DNA of 64,000 bases, taken from the NCBI GenBank assembly GCA_009773515.1, contig WSXX01000009.1, forward strand, positions 81,603-145,602. The letters run 5' to 3'. Source of the DNA: Bacteroidota bacterium. GTDB lineage: Bacteria; Bacteroidota; Bacteroidia; Bacteroidales; Lentimicrobiaceae. Positions within the stretch are counted from its first letter, which is position 1, and every line of letters begins with the position of its first letter. Below the pieces are notes generated by a model. It searched no databases. It was not told where the DNA came from and saw only the letters and a program-made list of their open reading frames with translations. The position numbers and the translations under genes are program-made. Shown here piece by piece: positions 17,359-25,634 of this stretch.

Positions 17359-18171
17359 ATGAAAAAACTAATTCTGGTTTTCATTTTATTTGTTGTTTTT
17401 GGCAGTGCCAATGCTCAGCGCTATGGCGAAATCGGCGTTTTTGGAGGAGGTTCCTATTATCTTGGCGAACTTAATCCAGGAAAACAGTTCCTGCTCACCA
17501 AACCGGCATTCGGAGGCTTTGTCAGACATAATTTCAATGAGCGCACTGCAATAAAAGCTGCATTTACTTACGGCACACTGAAGGGCGACGACATGATTTC
17601 GAAAGCCAATACAGACCGCGGGCTCAATTTCACCACGCCTGTTTCCGACATATCCGCAACCTTCGAACTTAACTTCTTCGATTATTTTATCGGAAGCCTG
17701 AGACATTATGTAACTCCGTATATGTTTGCCGGAGCATCGGTATTCCTGTTCAATCCCAAAGCAACATACAATGGCGCCACTTATGAGCTCCATGGCTTAA
17801 GAACCGAAGGACAGGAAGGCGCTAATCCCGATCTGAAAATGTACAAACGCACCCAGTTTTCTATCCCTTTCGGAATAGGAATCAAGTACAGCATAAACAG
17901 TTTTATCGGATTATCTGCTGACTGGAAGATGCACAAAACATTTACCGATTACATTGACGACGTAAGTACAACATACTATCTTGACCTTCAGAATGTAAAT
18001 TCAGGCGAAGTAAACGGCGCTGCAATTGCTTCTGATCCGGCACTAAAACACAACAGAGACATGCAGAGAGGTGACCCCAGTTATAATGACTGGTATTCAT
18101 TTGTTGGGATAAGTCTCTCAATAAGACTCAATTATCTTGAAAAGGAACGTTGCCTTAACATTTTTTATTAA
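17359..18171 (+). CDS. DUF6089 family outer membrane beta-barrel protein
   Basis: A 270-residue protein with a cleavable signal (MKKLILVFILFVVFGSANAQ) and a body resembling small OmpA-like barrels. It opens with YGEIGVFGGGSYYLGELNP, the DUF6089 opening as recalled from Bacteroidota, where members precede uppS and bamA as here. It probably sits in the outer membrane. Its function is unknown; the neighbourhood suggests a link to envelope assembly. Confidence 0.82.
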   Translation: MKKLILVFILFVVFGSANAQRYGEIGVFGGGSYYLGELNPGKQFLLTKPAFGGFVRHNFNERTAIKAAFTYGTLKGDDMISKANTDRGLNFTTPVSDISATFELNFFDYFIGSLRHYVTPYMFAGASVFLFNPKATYNGATYELHGLRTEGQEGANPDLKMYKRTQFSIPFGIGIKYSINSFIGLSADWKMHKTFTDYIDDVSTTYYLDLQNVNSGEVNGAAIASDPALKHNRDMQRGDPSYNDWYSFVGISLSIRLNYLEKERCLNIFY

Positions 18172-18229
18172 CCTGGTTAACAATTATTAACACCCGCACA
18201 ATGTCGGTGTATTGTAATACAGCCTACTT

Positions 18230-18237
18230 TAGTTTTG
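18230..18237 (+). promoter_or_regulatory. TAnnTTTG promoter box upstream of uppS
   Basis: TAGTTTTG. The predicted transcription start would be only a few bases before the ATG at 18250, which argues against the TTG at 18241 as a start codon. Confidence 0.4.
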
Positions 18238-18249
18238 TGATTGAGACGG

Positions 18250-18990
18250 ATGGATCTTAAAGAAAAAATAGACTCGCTAAGGCTGCCTAAGCACATCGCC
18301 ATAATAATGGATGGCAATGGACGTTGGGCCAAAAGCAGAGGTGAAATGAGGGTTTTCGGCCACCAGAACGGGGTGGAATCGGTAAGACAAACCTCTACTG
18401 CAGCGGCAGAACTTGGTGTTGAATTTTTAACACTTTATGCGTTTTCTACTGAAAACTGGAAGAGACCAAAATGCGAAGTTGATGCACTCATGAGTTTGCT
18501 GGTTCAAACCCTGAATTCGGAGCTTGGAACATTGATGGAAAACAACATACGCCTGAAAGCAATTGGCAACATCAATAAACTGCAGCCCGATTGCTACAAG
18601 CAACTGTTGGAAACCATGGACAAAACCAGTGGCAACAACCGAATGGATCTTATTCTTGCGCTTAATTACAGCGGCCGTTGGGAAATTAGCCAGGCAGCAG
18701 CCAGAATTGCAGCCGAAGTTAAAGCCGGAAATCTTGACCCGGAAAAAATTAATCAGGATGTATTTGAAAGTTACCTTGAAACACACAACATACCAGATCC
18801 GGAATTACTGATAAGGACAAGCGGAGAAAACAGAATCAGCAATTTTCTGCTATGGCAGGCTGCTTATTCTGAGTTGTATTTCACACCGAAACTCTGGCCT
18901 GATTTCAGAAAAGACGACCTGTATGAAGCCATACTGGACTACCAGAACCGCGAAAGAAGGTTTGGTATGATTAGTGAACAAATAAAATAA
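18250..18990 (+). CDS. uppS: Undecaprenyl diphosphate synthase (isoprenyl transferase)
   Basis: Makes undecaprenyl diphosphate, the lipid carrier for peptidoglycan and O-antigen, from farnesyl diphosphate and isopentenyl diphosphate. The catalytic aspartate is in IIMDGNGRWAKSRG (Asp21 from this start). Later come LTLYAFSTENWKRP, LNYSGRWEI and PDPELLIRTSGENRISNFLLWQAAYSE, all family hallmarks. The protein has 246 residues from ATG 18250; a TTG nine bases earlier also opens the frame. Directly followed by bamA, a conserved order in this phylum. Confidence 0.95.
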   Translation: MDLKEKIDSLRLPKHIAIIMDGNGRWAKSRGEMRVFGHQNGVESVRQTSTAAAELGVEFLTLYAFSTENWKRPKCEVDALMSLLVQTLNSELGTLMENNIRLKAIGNINKLQPDCYKQLLETMDKTSGNNRMDLILALNYSGRWEISQAAARIAAEVKAGNLDPEKINQDVFESYLETHNIPDPELLIRTSGENRISNFLLWQAAYSELYFTPKLWPDFRKDDLYEAILDYQNRERRFGMISEQIK

Positions 18991-19001
18991 GTTACCGATA
19001 A

Positions 19002-21632
19002 ATGAAACTAAAATCCTGCCTGATTGCCCTCACACTGCTTCTGTTTTCTGCCACAATCCATGCCCAAACGATCAGGCTTGGCGATGACCTCAGCGAAATA
19101 GACTATTCCAGCCCTAAAGAATACATTATTGGCGGCGTTACTGTATCGGGTGTTCAATACCTCGACCACAACGTACTTATTATGCTGTCAGGGCTTCAGG
19201 TTGCCGACCGCATTGAAATTCCCGGCGATAAAATCAGAAAAGCAATCGAAAAACTATGGGCTCAGGGGCTTTTTGATAATGTTAGAATATCGGCAACCAA
19301 ATTCACCGACGAACTCGTATTTCTTAATATTGAGCTGCAGGAAAGACCACGACTGAGCAAGTTCTCCTTTAAAGGGATAAAAAAAGCAGAAGCCGATGAT
19401 CTTCGCGATAAAATAAAGCTGATGAAAGGTGATGTTGTGACTGAAAATGTTGTGATCAGAACCTCAAACATCATTAAAAAGCACTTTACCGCCAAAGGAT
19501 TCCTGAATACCGAAGTCGAACTCGAACAAATCCGCGACAGCGTTAAAGCCAACGAAGTAAGCCTTGTTATAAAAGTTGATAAAAAACAAAAGGTTAAGAT
19601 TGATCAGATTAATTTCAGCGGAAATAATAGTCTGAACGATGTTAAGCTGAAAAAAACCTTGAAGAACACCAAAGACAAAGGTGTTTTCCGTCCTTTTGTT
19701 GCGCTTGATGAACTGGTTTTCAGATTCCCGCGCAAAGCCCTTACCTTAAACATGGATACGATTGCGGAATATGGCACCCGGGTGGTTACCGAAAATTTTC
19801 GTTTAAGAATATTCAAAGCTTCAAAACTTATACAGGACGATTACAAGGAAGATCTTAACAGCCTGCTTGCCAAATACAACAATGAAGGCTACCGCGATGC
19901 TGTAATAATAAAAGATTCTGTTTATAAAACCGGACCAAAGACCATTAATATTGACATTGAAATTGAGGAAGGCCAAAGGTATTATTTTGGCGATATCCGT
20001 TGGGTAGGAAATACGAAATACTCTGCAGAACAACTGAATGATGTGCTCAAAATAAAGCGTGGTGATGTTTACAACCAAAGCGAACTTGATGCAAACCTCA
20101 ATTATAATCCAAACGAAATTGACATAAGCACACTTTATCTTGATGATGGATACCTGTTTTTCTCAGTAACTCCTGTTGAAGTGAGGGTTGAGAACGACAC
20201 CATCGATATGGAAATGCGCATTCGTGAAGGTAAGCAAGCTACGATCAATAAAGTTATTTTAAAGGGAAACACACGTACAAACGACCATGTGGTCATGCGC
20301 GAACTCAGAACCCGTCCGGGTCAGATGTTCAGCCGTTCCGACATTATCCGTACTACACGTGAGTTGGCACAGCTCCGCTATTTCGATCCCGAAAAGATTG
20401 TGCCTACCCCAATACCTAATCCGAATGAAGGAACTGTTGACATTGAATATAAAGTAGAGGAAACCTCTTCTGATCAGATTGAACTCTCAGGTGGCTGGGG
20501 TTATGGCAGGGTAGTCGGAACTCTCGGGCTATCGTTCAACAATTTTTCGGCGCGTAAGATGTTTCAACCGAGTGCCTGGCGTCCGATACCATCGGGAGAT
20601 GGGCAAAAGCTCAGCCTTCGTATGCAATCATACGGCAAAGGATACCTCAGCTATAGTGCTTCATTTACTGAGCCGTGGCTCGGAGGAAAAAAACCCAACT
20701 CGTTCAGTGTAAGTTACTATCACTCTCTTTATTCAAATGGTGTATCTAAAAGCAATGAAAACTATCAGTCGTTCAAGATTGACGGGTTTATGCTGATGCT
20801 GGGCAAAAGACTGGCATGGCCTGACGACTTTTTTACCCTGATGCAAAAAGTAAGTATTCAGACCTACCGCCTTAACAACTACGGAAGTATCTTTGCTTTT
20901 GGAAACGGCAACGGCAAGTACAACAATTACAGTTATGGCATTACTATGGCCAGAAACTCTATCGATAGTCCGATTTTCCAGCGGTCAGGATCTGAAATAT
21001 CACTCAGCCTCGATCTTACGCCTCCTTATTCACTATTTAGTGACAAAGATTACAAAGGCATGCCTGATGAAGATAAGTTCAAGTGGATTGAATATCACAA
21101 ATGGAAATTCAATTTCTCACTTTACAGGCAAATCGTTGGGAATCTGGTGCTCAGTGCACGTTCGCGATATGGATTTCTCGGAGCTTATAACAGCGATATC
21201 GGAGTTACACCATTCGACAGGTATTACCTGGGTGGTGATGGTCTTTCAGGATACAACAACCTCGACGGCCGTGAGATTATAGGCATGAGGGGATATTCAA
21301 ACGAAAGTCTCACTCCTGATTATTATGCAAGTAAAAACACAGGAGGTACGATTTACAACAAAACTACCCTTGAATTGCGTTATCCGTTATCACTGAATCC
21401 GAGTGCAACCATCTACGTTATGACGTTTGTTGAAGCCGGAAATGCATGGAAAGATTTCAGGAGTTTTAATCCGTTTGCATTGAAAAGATCGGCCGGAGTT
21501 GGTGTAAGGGTATTTCTGCCGATGTTCGGATTGCTTGGACTTGACTGGGGATATGGATTTGATGATGTTCCGGGTATTCCAACAGCAAACAAGGGACAAT
21601 TCCACTTCTCTATCAATCAGAGCATTGATTAA
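19002..21632 (+). CDS. bamA: Outer membrane protein assembly factor BamA
   Basis: Central subunit of the BAM complex that folds barrels into the outer membrane. An 876-residue protein with a signal peptide ending IHAQ, then a series of POTRA domains over about residues 45-460 (VSGVQYLDHNVLIMLSGLQ, INFSGNNSLNDVKLKKTLK, VILKGNTRTNDHVVMRELRT), then a C-terminal 16-strand barrel. The barrel holds MRGYSNESL and ends in FHFSINQSID. It is longer than E. coli BamA (810), as is usual for Bacteroidota. It lies 11 bases after uppS and precedes two skp-like genes, which supply periplasmic chaperones for its clients. Confidence 0.95.
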   Translation: MKLKSCLIALTLLLFSATIHAQTIRLGDDLSEIDYSSPKEYIIGGVTVSGVQYLDHNVLIMLSGLQVADRIEIPGDKIRKAIEKLWAQGLFDNVRISATKFTDELVFLNIELQERPRLSKFSFKGIKKAEADDLRDKIKLMKGDVVTENVVIRTSNIIKKHFTAKGFLNTEVELEQIRDSVKANEVSLVIKVDKKQKVKIDQINFSGNNSLNDVKLKKTLKNTKDKGVFRPFVALDELVFRFPRKALTLNMDTIAEYGTRVVTENFRLRIFKASKLIQDDYKEDLNSLLAKYNNEGYRDAVIIKDSVYKTGPKTINIDIEIEEGQRYYFGDIRWVGNTKYSAEQLNDVLKIKRGDVYNQSELDANLNYNPNEIDISTLYLDDGYLFFSVTPVEVRVENDTIDMEMRIREGKQATINKVILKGNTRTNDHVVMRELRTRPGQMFSRSDIIRTTRELAQLRYFDPEKIVPTPIPNPNEGTVDIEYKVEETSSDQIELSGGWGYGRVVGTLGLSFNNFSARKMFQPSAWRPIPSGDGQKLSLRMQSYGKGYLSYSASFTEPWLGGKKPNSFSVSYYHSLYSNGVSKSNENYQSFKIDGFMLMLGKRLAWPDDFFTLMQKVSIQTYRLNNYGSIFAFGNGNGKYNNYSYGITMARNSIDSPIFQRSGSEISLSLDLTPPYSLFSDKDYKGMPDEDKFKWIEYHKWKFNFSLYRQIVGNLVLSARSRYGFLGAYNSDIGVTPFDRYYLGGDGLSGYNNLDGREIIGMRGYSNESLTPDYYASKNTGGTIYNKTTLELRYPLSLNPSATIYVMTFVEAGNAWKDFRSFNPFALKRSAGVGVRVFLPMFGLLGLDWGYGFDDVPGIPTANKGQFHFSINQSID

Positions 21633-21732
21633 TGATGAAGATAATCCTGAATAAATGTGGCAGGTTTTTTGATAAACAGATTACCGACAAAAAATAAATT
21701 TTAAACCTCAATCAAACCAAGGAGGAATAACC

Positions 21733-22260
21733 ATGAAAAGGACATTATTAATTGCAGCTGTGTTTGTTTTTGCATCCATTGCTACATTTGCGCAGAAATT
21801 TGCATATGTTGACAGTGAGTTTATACTCGAAAACATACCTGAATATGCTGATGCCAAAACCGAAATTGACGAACTTTCCATTCAATGGCAACGCGATATA
21901 GAAGTAAAATTTGCTGAAATTGATCAGCTTTACAAGAATTTCAAAGCCGAAGCAGTGCTTCTTCCGGAGGATATCAAAATAAAACGCGAAGAAGAAATCA
22001 TCAATAAGGAAAAAGCTGCCAAAGATTTGCAGCGTCAGTACTTTGGAAAAGATGGTGATCTTTTCAAACGCAGACAGGAACTGGTAAAACCAATTCAGGA
22101 AAAAATCTACAGCGCCATTGAATCTATTGCTGCAACCGACAATTATGCAGTAATATTCGATAAAGCCGGCAGCGTATCGATGATGTACACCAATCCACGC
22201 TTCGACATCAGCGAGGAAGTGCTTGACAAGCTCGGTTACTCTTACAAAAGCAGGCAATAA
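21733..22260 (+). CDS. OmpH/Skp-family periplasmic chaperone (first copy)
   Basis: A 175-residue protein with a signal peptide ending TFAQ and the family opening KFAYVDSEFILENIPEY. A long charged alpha-helical coiled coil covers about residues 40-120 (tentacle arms), with a C-terminal segment returning to the beta body (YAVIFDKAGSVSMMY). Skp binds unfolded outer membrane proteins on the way to BamA. An unusually strong Shine-Dalgarno AAGGAGG at 21719-21725, rare in this phylum, suggests high translation. A paralogue follows. Confidence 0.9.
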   Translation: MKRTLLIAAVFVFASIATFAQKFAYVDSEFILENIPEYADAKTEIDELSIQWQRDIEVKFAEIDQLYKNFKAEAVLLPEDIKIKREEEIINKEKAAKDLQRQYFGKDGDLFKRRQELVKPIQEKIYSAIESIAATDNYAVIFDKAGSVSMMYTNPRFDISEEVLDKLGYSYKSRQ

Positions 22261-22313
22261 TCAACACCTTCACAAAGCATTCTTCTTTAATCAACAATAG
22301 AGTAACAAACCCC

Positions 22314-22343
22314 TTTGCCGATAAAGAAATTTTTATAATTTTG
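22314..22343 (+). promoter_or_regulatory. Full Bacteroidota promoter of the second ompH
   Basis: A -33 TTTG at 22314-22317 and a -7 TAATTTTG at 22336-22343 with an 18-base spacer. It lies 33 bases before the ATG at 22376. Confidence 0.6.
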
Positions 22344-22375
22344 CGCGGCAAATAAACTTAAACCCAATCGAATAC

Positions 22376-22891
22376 ATGAAAAACATTCTGAAAATCTTCA
22401 TTGTTCTTGCAATAGCTGTTTCGGCAATGCAGGTAAGTGCACAAAAATCGCAGAAATTAGGCCACATTAATTTTGCCGAGTTATATGAACTGATGCCAGG
22501 CCAGGATTCAATCCGTGCCGCCTTCACTTCTTACCAGGAACAATTGCAGCAACAGTTTCAGGCAATGCAGACTGAATACGAAACCAAGCTGAATGAATAC
22601 CAGACCAACATGGCAACAATGTCTAATATAATTAAACAAACCAAAGAAAAAGAGATTGTTGACCTTCAGCGCCGCATCCAGGAATTTCAGCAAACTGCGC
22701 AGGAAGACCTTCAGGCAAAAGAGGTTGAGCTGACAGCTCCGGTTATAGAGAAAGCAAGAAATGCTGTAAAAGAAGTAGCCAAAGAGAATGGGTATAGTTT
22801 TGTGCTCAACTCAACAGAAGGACTTGTTCTTTACACTGAGCCTGCCGATGACCTGATGCCAATGGTTAAAAAGAAACTCAATCTTAAGTAA
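22376..22891 (+). CDS. OmpH/Skp-family periplasmic chaperone (second copy)
   Basis: A 171-residue protein with a signal peptide ending QVSAQ, then KLGHINFAELYELMPGQDS, the family start. Residues 50-125 form a long Gln/Glu-rich helix pair (EQLQQQFQAMQTEYETKLNE). A C-terminal hydrophobic strand ends the protein (YSFVLNSTEGLVLYTEP). It has its own promoter and a terminator, so it can be made independently of the first copy. Paired skp genes after bamA are usual in Bacteroidota. Confidence 0.9.
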   Translation: MKNILKIFIVLAIAVSAMQVSAQKSQKLGHINFAELYELMPGQDSIRAAFTSYQEQLQQQFQAMQTEYETKLNEYQTNMATMSNIIKQTKEKEIVDLQRRIQEFQQTAQEDLQAKEVELTAPVIEKARNAVKEVAKENGYSFVLNSTEGLVLYTEPADDLMPMVKKKLNLK

Positions 22892-22908
22892 GAATAAGCA
22901 GAATATTT

Positions 22909-22942
22909 AAAAAAGCCTTCCTGAACGGAGGGCTTTTTTTTT
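22909..22942 (+). terminator. Terminator after the bamA-ompH block
   Basis: A GCCTTCC/GGAGGGC stem with a TGAAC-type loop, preceded by A6 and followed by T9. Confidence 0.85.
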
Positions 22943-23031
22943 GCCGGATTTCCACTGCTGTATGATTTTCCATAGAGTTTCAGAGTAAATCATATGGAAT
23001 TGATATGCTACATTTCGGAAAAACAAGGCAT

Positions 23032-23060
23032 AAAAAAAGCCCGGAATTACCGGGCTTAAA
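23032..23060 (-). terminator. Terminator of the cold shock gene
   Basis: On the minus strand AAGCCCGG-TAATT-CCGGGCTT is followed by TTTTTAT. It lies 17 bases after the stop at 23078. Confidence 0.85.
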
Positions 23061-23077
23061 AGATCATGACGGATATA

Positions 23078-23269
23078 TTAAATCACTTTAACATTCACTG
23101 CATTTAATCCTTTTCTTCCTTCTTTAAGATCGAAAGTTACTTCGTCATTTTCCCTTACTTCGTCAATAAGGCCAGATACGTGTACAAAATACTCGTTGTC
23201 TGAATCGTTGTCTTTGATGAATCCGAATCCCTTCTGATCGTTGAAGAATTTTACTGTTCCTTTACTCAT
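23078..23269 (-). CDS. CspA-family cold shock protein
   Basis: A 63-residue single cold shock domain. It has RNP1 (KGFGFIK) and RNP2-like (YFVHVSGL) motifs and opens MSKGTVKFFNDQKGFGFI. It binds single-stranded RNA or DNA and melts secondary structure. The start is ATG 23269; a longer frame reaching 23305 has no support. A TAnnTTTG box lies 34 bases upstream. Family members are often abundant in growing Bacteroidota cells. Confidence 0.95.
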   Translation of the reverse strand: MSKGTVKFFNDQKGFGFIKDNDSDNEYFVHVSGLIDEVRENDEVTFDLKEGRKGLNAVNVKVI

Positions 23270-23302
23270 GGTGATAAAATTAAAATTGTTTTGTTGAGGG
23301 CG

Positions 23303-23310
23303 CAAAGATA
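23303..23310 (-). promoter_or_regulatory. TAnnTTTG promoter box of the cold shock gene
   Basis: The minus strand reads TATCTTTG, 34 bases before the ATG at 23269. It overlaps the extended reading frame, supporting the shorter start. Confidence 0.55.
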
Positions 23311-23406
23311 AACATAATTAATTACTTTAACGCTTTTATTTATAAAACATCAATAAAAGTTGGATTTTTCTGATTTGAGACTCTGTTTTTAACATTTTCC
23401 CGGATG

Positions 23407-23414
23407 TATCTTTG
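23407..23414 (+). promoter_or_regulatory. TAnnTTTG promoter box of the conserved hypothetical
   Basis: TATCTTTG, 27 bases before ATG 23441 and 48 bases before ATG 23462. Confidence 0.45.
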
Positions 23415-23440
23415 AAATTCCTTGCAGATTATATAATTTT

Positions 23441-23944
23441 ATGTTCACAAAAATCACAAAAATGAAAAAAGAAGAACCTGATCCGGAATGCTGCCCGCAA
23501 TTTAATCCGGCTCCCTGGGATAACCAGACTTTTGAATGGGACAAGAAAAAGTTCATCCTTGACAAGGTATTCACCGTTTTTTATATGCCGGTGAATTTTG
23601 GCAGTGCGATGCGACGACTTAATCAAAAGGTTGAAACAGCAGGGGCTCTGATGCCGGACATGCTTTGCCTTTCTGAGCACACCTCAGCATGGAATATGAA
23701 TCTTTACCTTGCCGTAGATAAAGATGTGGCAAATGCTGAAAACCTTGCTCTCAGCGGTAAATATTTCAGCCGTGTTTACGAAGGATCATTCCGTAACACC
23801 GGCAAATGGACCGAAGATTTTAAACTTTCCGCGAAAGAACAGGGATTTGAAACAAAAAAAATGTACATGTGGTACACCACCTGCCCAAAATGCGCCAAAA
23901 AATGGGGAAAGAATTATGTGGTGATAATCGGCGGGATAGCGTAA
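23441..23944 (+). CDS. Conserved hypothetical protein with a CPKC motif
   Basis: A 167-residue soluble protein, or 160 if it starts at the second ATG at 23462, which fits the conserved-looking opening KKEEPDPECCPQFNPAPW. It has no signal peptide. Cys pairs occur at the N-terminus (CC) and near the C-terminus (TTCPKCAKKWGKNYVVI). The middle (VFYMPVNFGSAMRRL, SEHTSAWNMNLYLAVDK) has a compact alpha/beta pattern. Similar proteins in databases are, from memory, often labelled only hydrolase, without a recognisable catalytic motif that I can point to here. No function is assigned. Confidence 0.7.
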   Translation: MFTKITKMKKEEPDPECCPQFNPAPWDNQTFEWDKKKFILDKVFTVFYMPVNFGSAMRRLNQKVETAGALMPDMLCLSEHTSAWNMNLYLAVDKDVANAENLALSGKYFSRVYEGSFRNTGKWTEDFKLSAKEQGFETKKMYMWYTTCPKCAKKWGKNYVVIIGGIA

Positions 23945-24011
23945 TTTAAAACCTTAGTCAATGTCAGGTAATAATACCTGCCATTTATAAGTTACTGAAG
24001 TTTATTTATAT

Positions 24012-24398
24012 CTACTGACTTTCAATTTTATTCATGTCTATCCTTTTCGGGACATTGAGTTCATCCACAGCGGCAAAACAGAATTTTGCACACGCAGCCT
24101 TTTCTTTTAAGCCTGTTTCAGTTGATTCGCGATAAGCCATCACACTGACTTCCACTTTAACGCTTCCTATTTTAGTAACATTTCCTATTAATTCTATAAT
24201 ATCGCCAAGTCCGAAAGGCTTTATAAAATTTATATTTCCCACCGAAATTGTTACTACACCCTGCTTCAATAACCGGGTTGCTGTGATGTAAGCCACCTCA
24301 TCCATCCATTTCAGGATGTTGCCACCAAAAAGAATCTGCCGGTCGTTAAGCATTGAGGGCAAAACAATTCTTGTCATTGTTGTAGGTTGATCGTTCAT
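24012..24398 (-). CDS. Hotdog-fold acyl-CoA thioesterase (YciA/BACH type)
   Basis: A 128-residue single-hotdog thioesterase. The family signature is PSMLNDRQILFGGNILKWMDE (the normal N is in the ND pair before the helix), then VTISVGNINFIKPFGLGDIIEL. It hydrolyses acyl-CoA to the free acid and CoA, possibly to balance CoA pools. Its promoter is divergent from that of the DUF134 regulator, and the two boxes are only 33 bases apart. Confidence 0.88.
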   Translation of the reverse strand: MNDQPTTMTRIVLPSMLNDRQILFGGNILKWMDEVAYITATRLLKQGVVTISVGNINFIKPFGLGDIIELIGNVTKIGSVKVEVSVMAYRESTETGLKEKAACAKFCFAAVDELNVPKRIDMNKIESQ

Positions 24399-24424
24399 GG
24401 TGTCATCTTGATTGATTTGTTTTG

Positions 24425-24432
24425 CAAAAATA
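24425..24432 (-). promoter_or_regulatory. TAnnTTTG promoter box of the thioesterase gene
   Basis: The minus strand reads TATTTTTG, 27 bases before the ATG at 24398. Divergent from the DUF134 promoter. Confidence 0.5.
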
Positions 24433-24441
24433 CATAATAAA

Positions 24442-24473
24442 TTTGTTAATTGATCTATTGTTCATTACCTTTG
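24442..24473 (+). promoter_or_regulatory. Promoter of the DUF134 gene cluster
   Basis: TTTG at 24442-24445, a 20-base spacer and TACCTTTG at 24466-24473, an excellent match to the Bacteroidota consensus. It is flanked by the direct repeats at 24455 and 24481. Confidence 0.65.
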
Positions 24474-24494
24474 TAGCGAACTATTGATCATTAC
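24455..24494 (+). promoter_or_regulatory. Two direct repeats around the -7 box: candidate operator
   Basis: CTATTGTTCATTAC at 24455-24468 and CTATTGATCATTAC at 24481-24494 differ at one base. Their starts are 26 bases apart. The first overlaps the -7 element and the second lies in the early transcribed region, a good place for autorepression by the DUF134 protein encoded just after. Confidence 0.5.
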
Positions 24495-24499
24495 ATACT

Positions 24500-25090
24500 A
24501 TGTCGCCTAGAATCAAGACAATAAGAAAAGTTCTGAATCCTCCCGCAATAAAAGGGTTTAAGCCTTACGGACCGGAAACAGGAAAGCTGGATACTGAGCC
24601 GGTAAATCTCCTTTATGAGGAGTATGAAGCCTTGCGTTTGAGCGATTATGATATGCTTAATCACCATCAATCGTCTGTTTTGATGGAAGTATCGAGGCCA
24701 ACTTTTACCAGAATTTATGCATCCGCATTACAAAAGATCGCCAAAGCTTTTGTTGAAGGCCGGCAAATAGCGATAAACGGGGGAAAGGTGTATTTCGATA
24801 GCGACTGGTACAATTGCAAAGGATGTAATTGTAACTTCAATAACCCGGAAAGAGACGAGGAGATTTTAAAGTGTCCTTTGTGCGGAGACAAACGGATTAA
24901 ATCATTCGACCCGGCTCAAATAAATGACGCGGAAAGTCCATCAATTACAGATGATGTATGTATATGTGCACATTGCGGATCAATGCAGCCGCACAAGGCA
25001 GGAATACCATGCAATCAGTTTGTCTGTCCTGAATGCGGAAGCCGCATGAAAAGAAAAGGAACATCAGGAGCAAAAATCAAAAAGAACTAA
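24500..25090 (+). CDS. DUF134 helix-turn-helix protein with C-terminal Cys-rich extension
   Basis: A 196-residue protein. Residues 1-100 match the DUF134 regulator family: PRIKTIRKVLNPP, NLLYEEYEALRLSDYDMLNH, then the HTH segment VLMEVSRPTFTRIYASALQKIA. The second half carries CKGCNC, CPLCGDKR, CICAHCGSMQP and CPECGSRM, a set of cysteine pairs that could hold zinc or an iron-sulfur cluster. DUF134 genes are often next to NifX-like genes, as here. It is the first gene of the cluster and probably its regulator. Metal or redox sensing is inferred from the cysteines. Confidence 0.85.
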   Translation: MSPRIKTIRKVLNPPAIKGFKPYGPETGKLDTEPVNLLYEEYEALRLSDYDMLNHHQSSVLMEVSRPTFTRIYASALQKIAKAFVEGRQIAINGGKVYFDSDWYNCKGCNCNFNNPERDEEILKCPLCGDKRIKSFDPAQINDAESPSITDDVCICAHCGSMQPHKAGIPCNQFVCPECGSRMKRKGTSGAKIKKN

Positions 25091-25095
25091 AGATC

Positions 25096-25413
25096 ATGAA
25101 AATCGCAATTGCATCAAACGGAAACACCCTTGAATCGACCTTAGATAAAAGCTTTGGACGCTGTTCCTACTTTATAATTTACGACAGGGAAAGCAAGGCC
25201 GTTGAGTATATTCCAAACCCCAACAAGGATATGGAAGAAAACGCAGGTCCTGCTTCAGTTGAACTGGTGGCTTCAAGGTCAGTTACGAAAATCATCTCAT
25301 ATGAATTCGGGATGAAAATCAAGCCACTGCTTGACAGCCTGAAAATTCAGATGATTGTGCTTAAAGATCCCGAAAAAACAATACGGGTAATTATTGAAAT
25401 GTTAAATCACTAA
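25096..25413 (+). CDS. NifX/NifB-C-like protein (first of three)
   Basis: A 105-residue protein with the dinitrogenase iron-molybdenum cofactor fold: MKIAIASNGNTLESTLDKSFGRCSYFIIYD. The start is ATG 25096; the frame is open further upstream but overlaps the regulator. Proteins of this family bind metal-sulfur cofactors or their precursors. No nitrogenase gene is present, so a cofactor other than FeMo-co is likely. It lies five bases after the DUF134 gene. Confidence 0.87.
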   Translation: MKIAIASNGNTLESTLDKSFGRCSYFIIYDRESKAVEYIPNPNKDMEENAGPASVELVASRSVTKIISYEFGMKIKPLLDSLKIQMIVLKDPEKTIRVIIEMLNH

Positions 25414-25421
25414 AAAACAAT

Positions 25422-25607
25422 ATGATGCCAAAACTTGATGGAACCGGGCCGGAAGGAAAAGGAAACCTTTCGGGCAGGAAATTAGGCAAATGCCTTGATC
25501 TTTCAACTCAGGAAAAGCTTGAAAAATTTGGCAAAGGAGCTGGAGCCCGTCGCAAAGCGGGAGGCGGCGAAGGAAAAGGAAAGCGCTTTAACAGCGGAAA
25601 ACTTTAG
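25422..25607 (+). CDS. DUF5320-like micro-protein (first)
   Basis: A 61-residue (or 60) basic, glycine-rich protein opening MMPKLDGTGPEGKGNLSGRK. This is the DGTGP...GxMTGR pattern of DUF5320 proteins, which accompany NifX-like and MinD/ferredoxin ATPases in anaerobes. It keeps one cysteine (GKCLD). The tail is rich in Gly, Lys and Arg. Nine bases separate it from the NifX-like gene. Function is unknown; a metal-cofactor accessory role is inferred from position. Confidence 0.75.
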   Translation: MMPKLDGTGPEGKGNLSGRKLGKCLDLSTQEKLEKFGKGAGARRKAGGGEGKGKRFNSGKL

Positions 25608-25634
25608 TATTCACTTTAAAATAAGGAGGCTATT

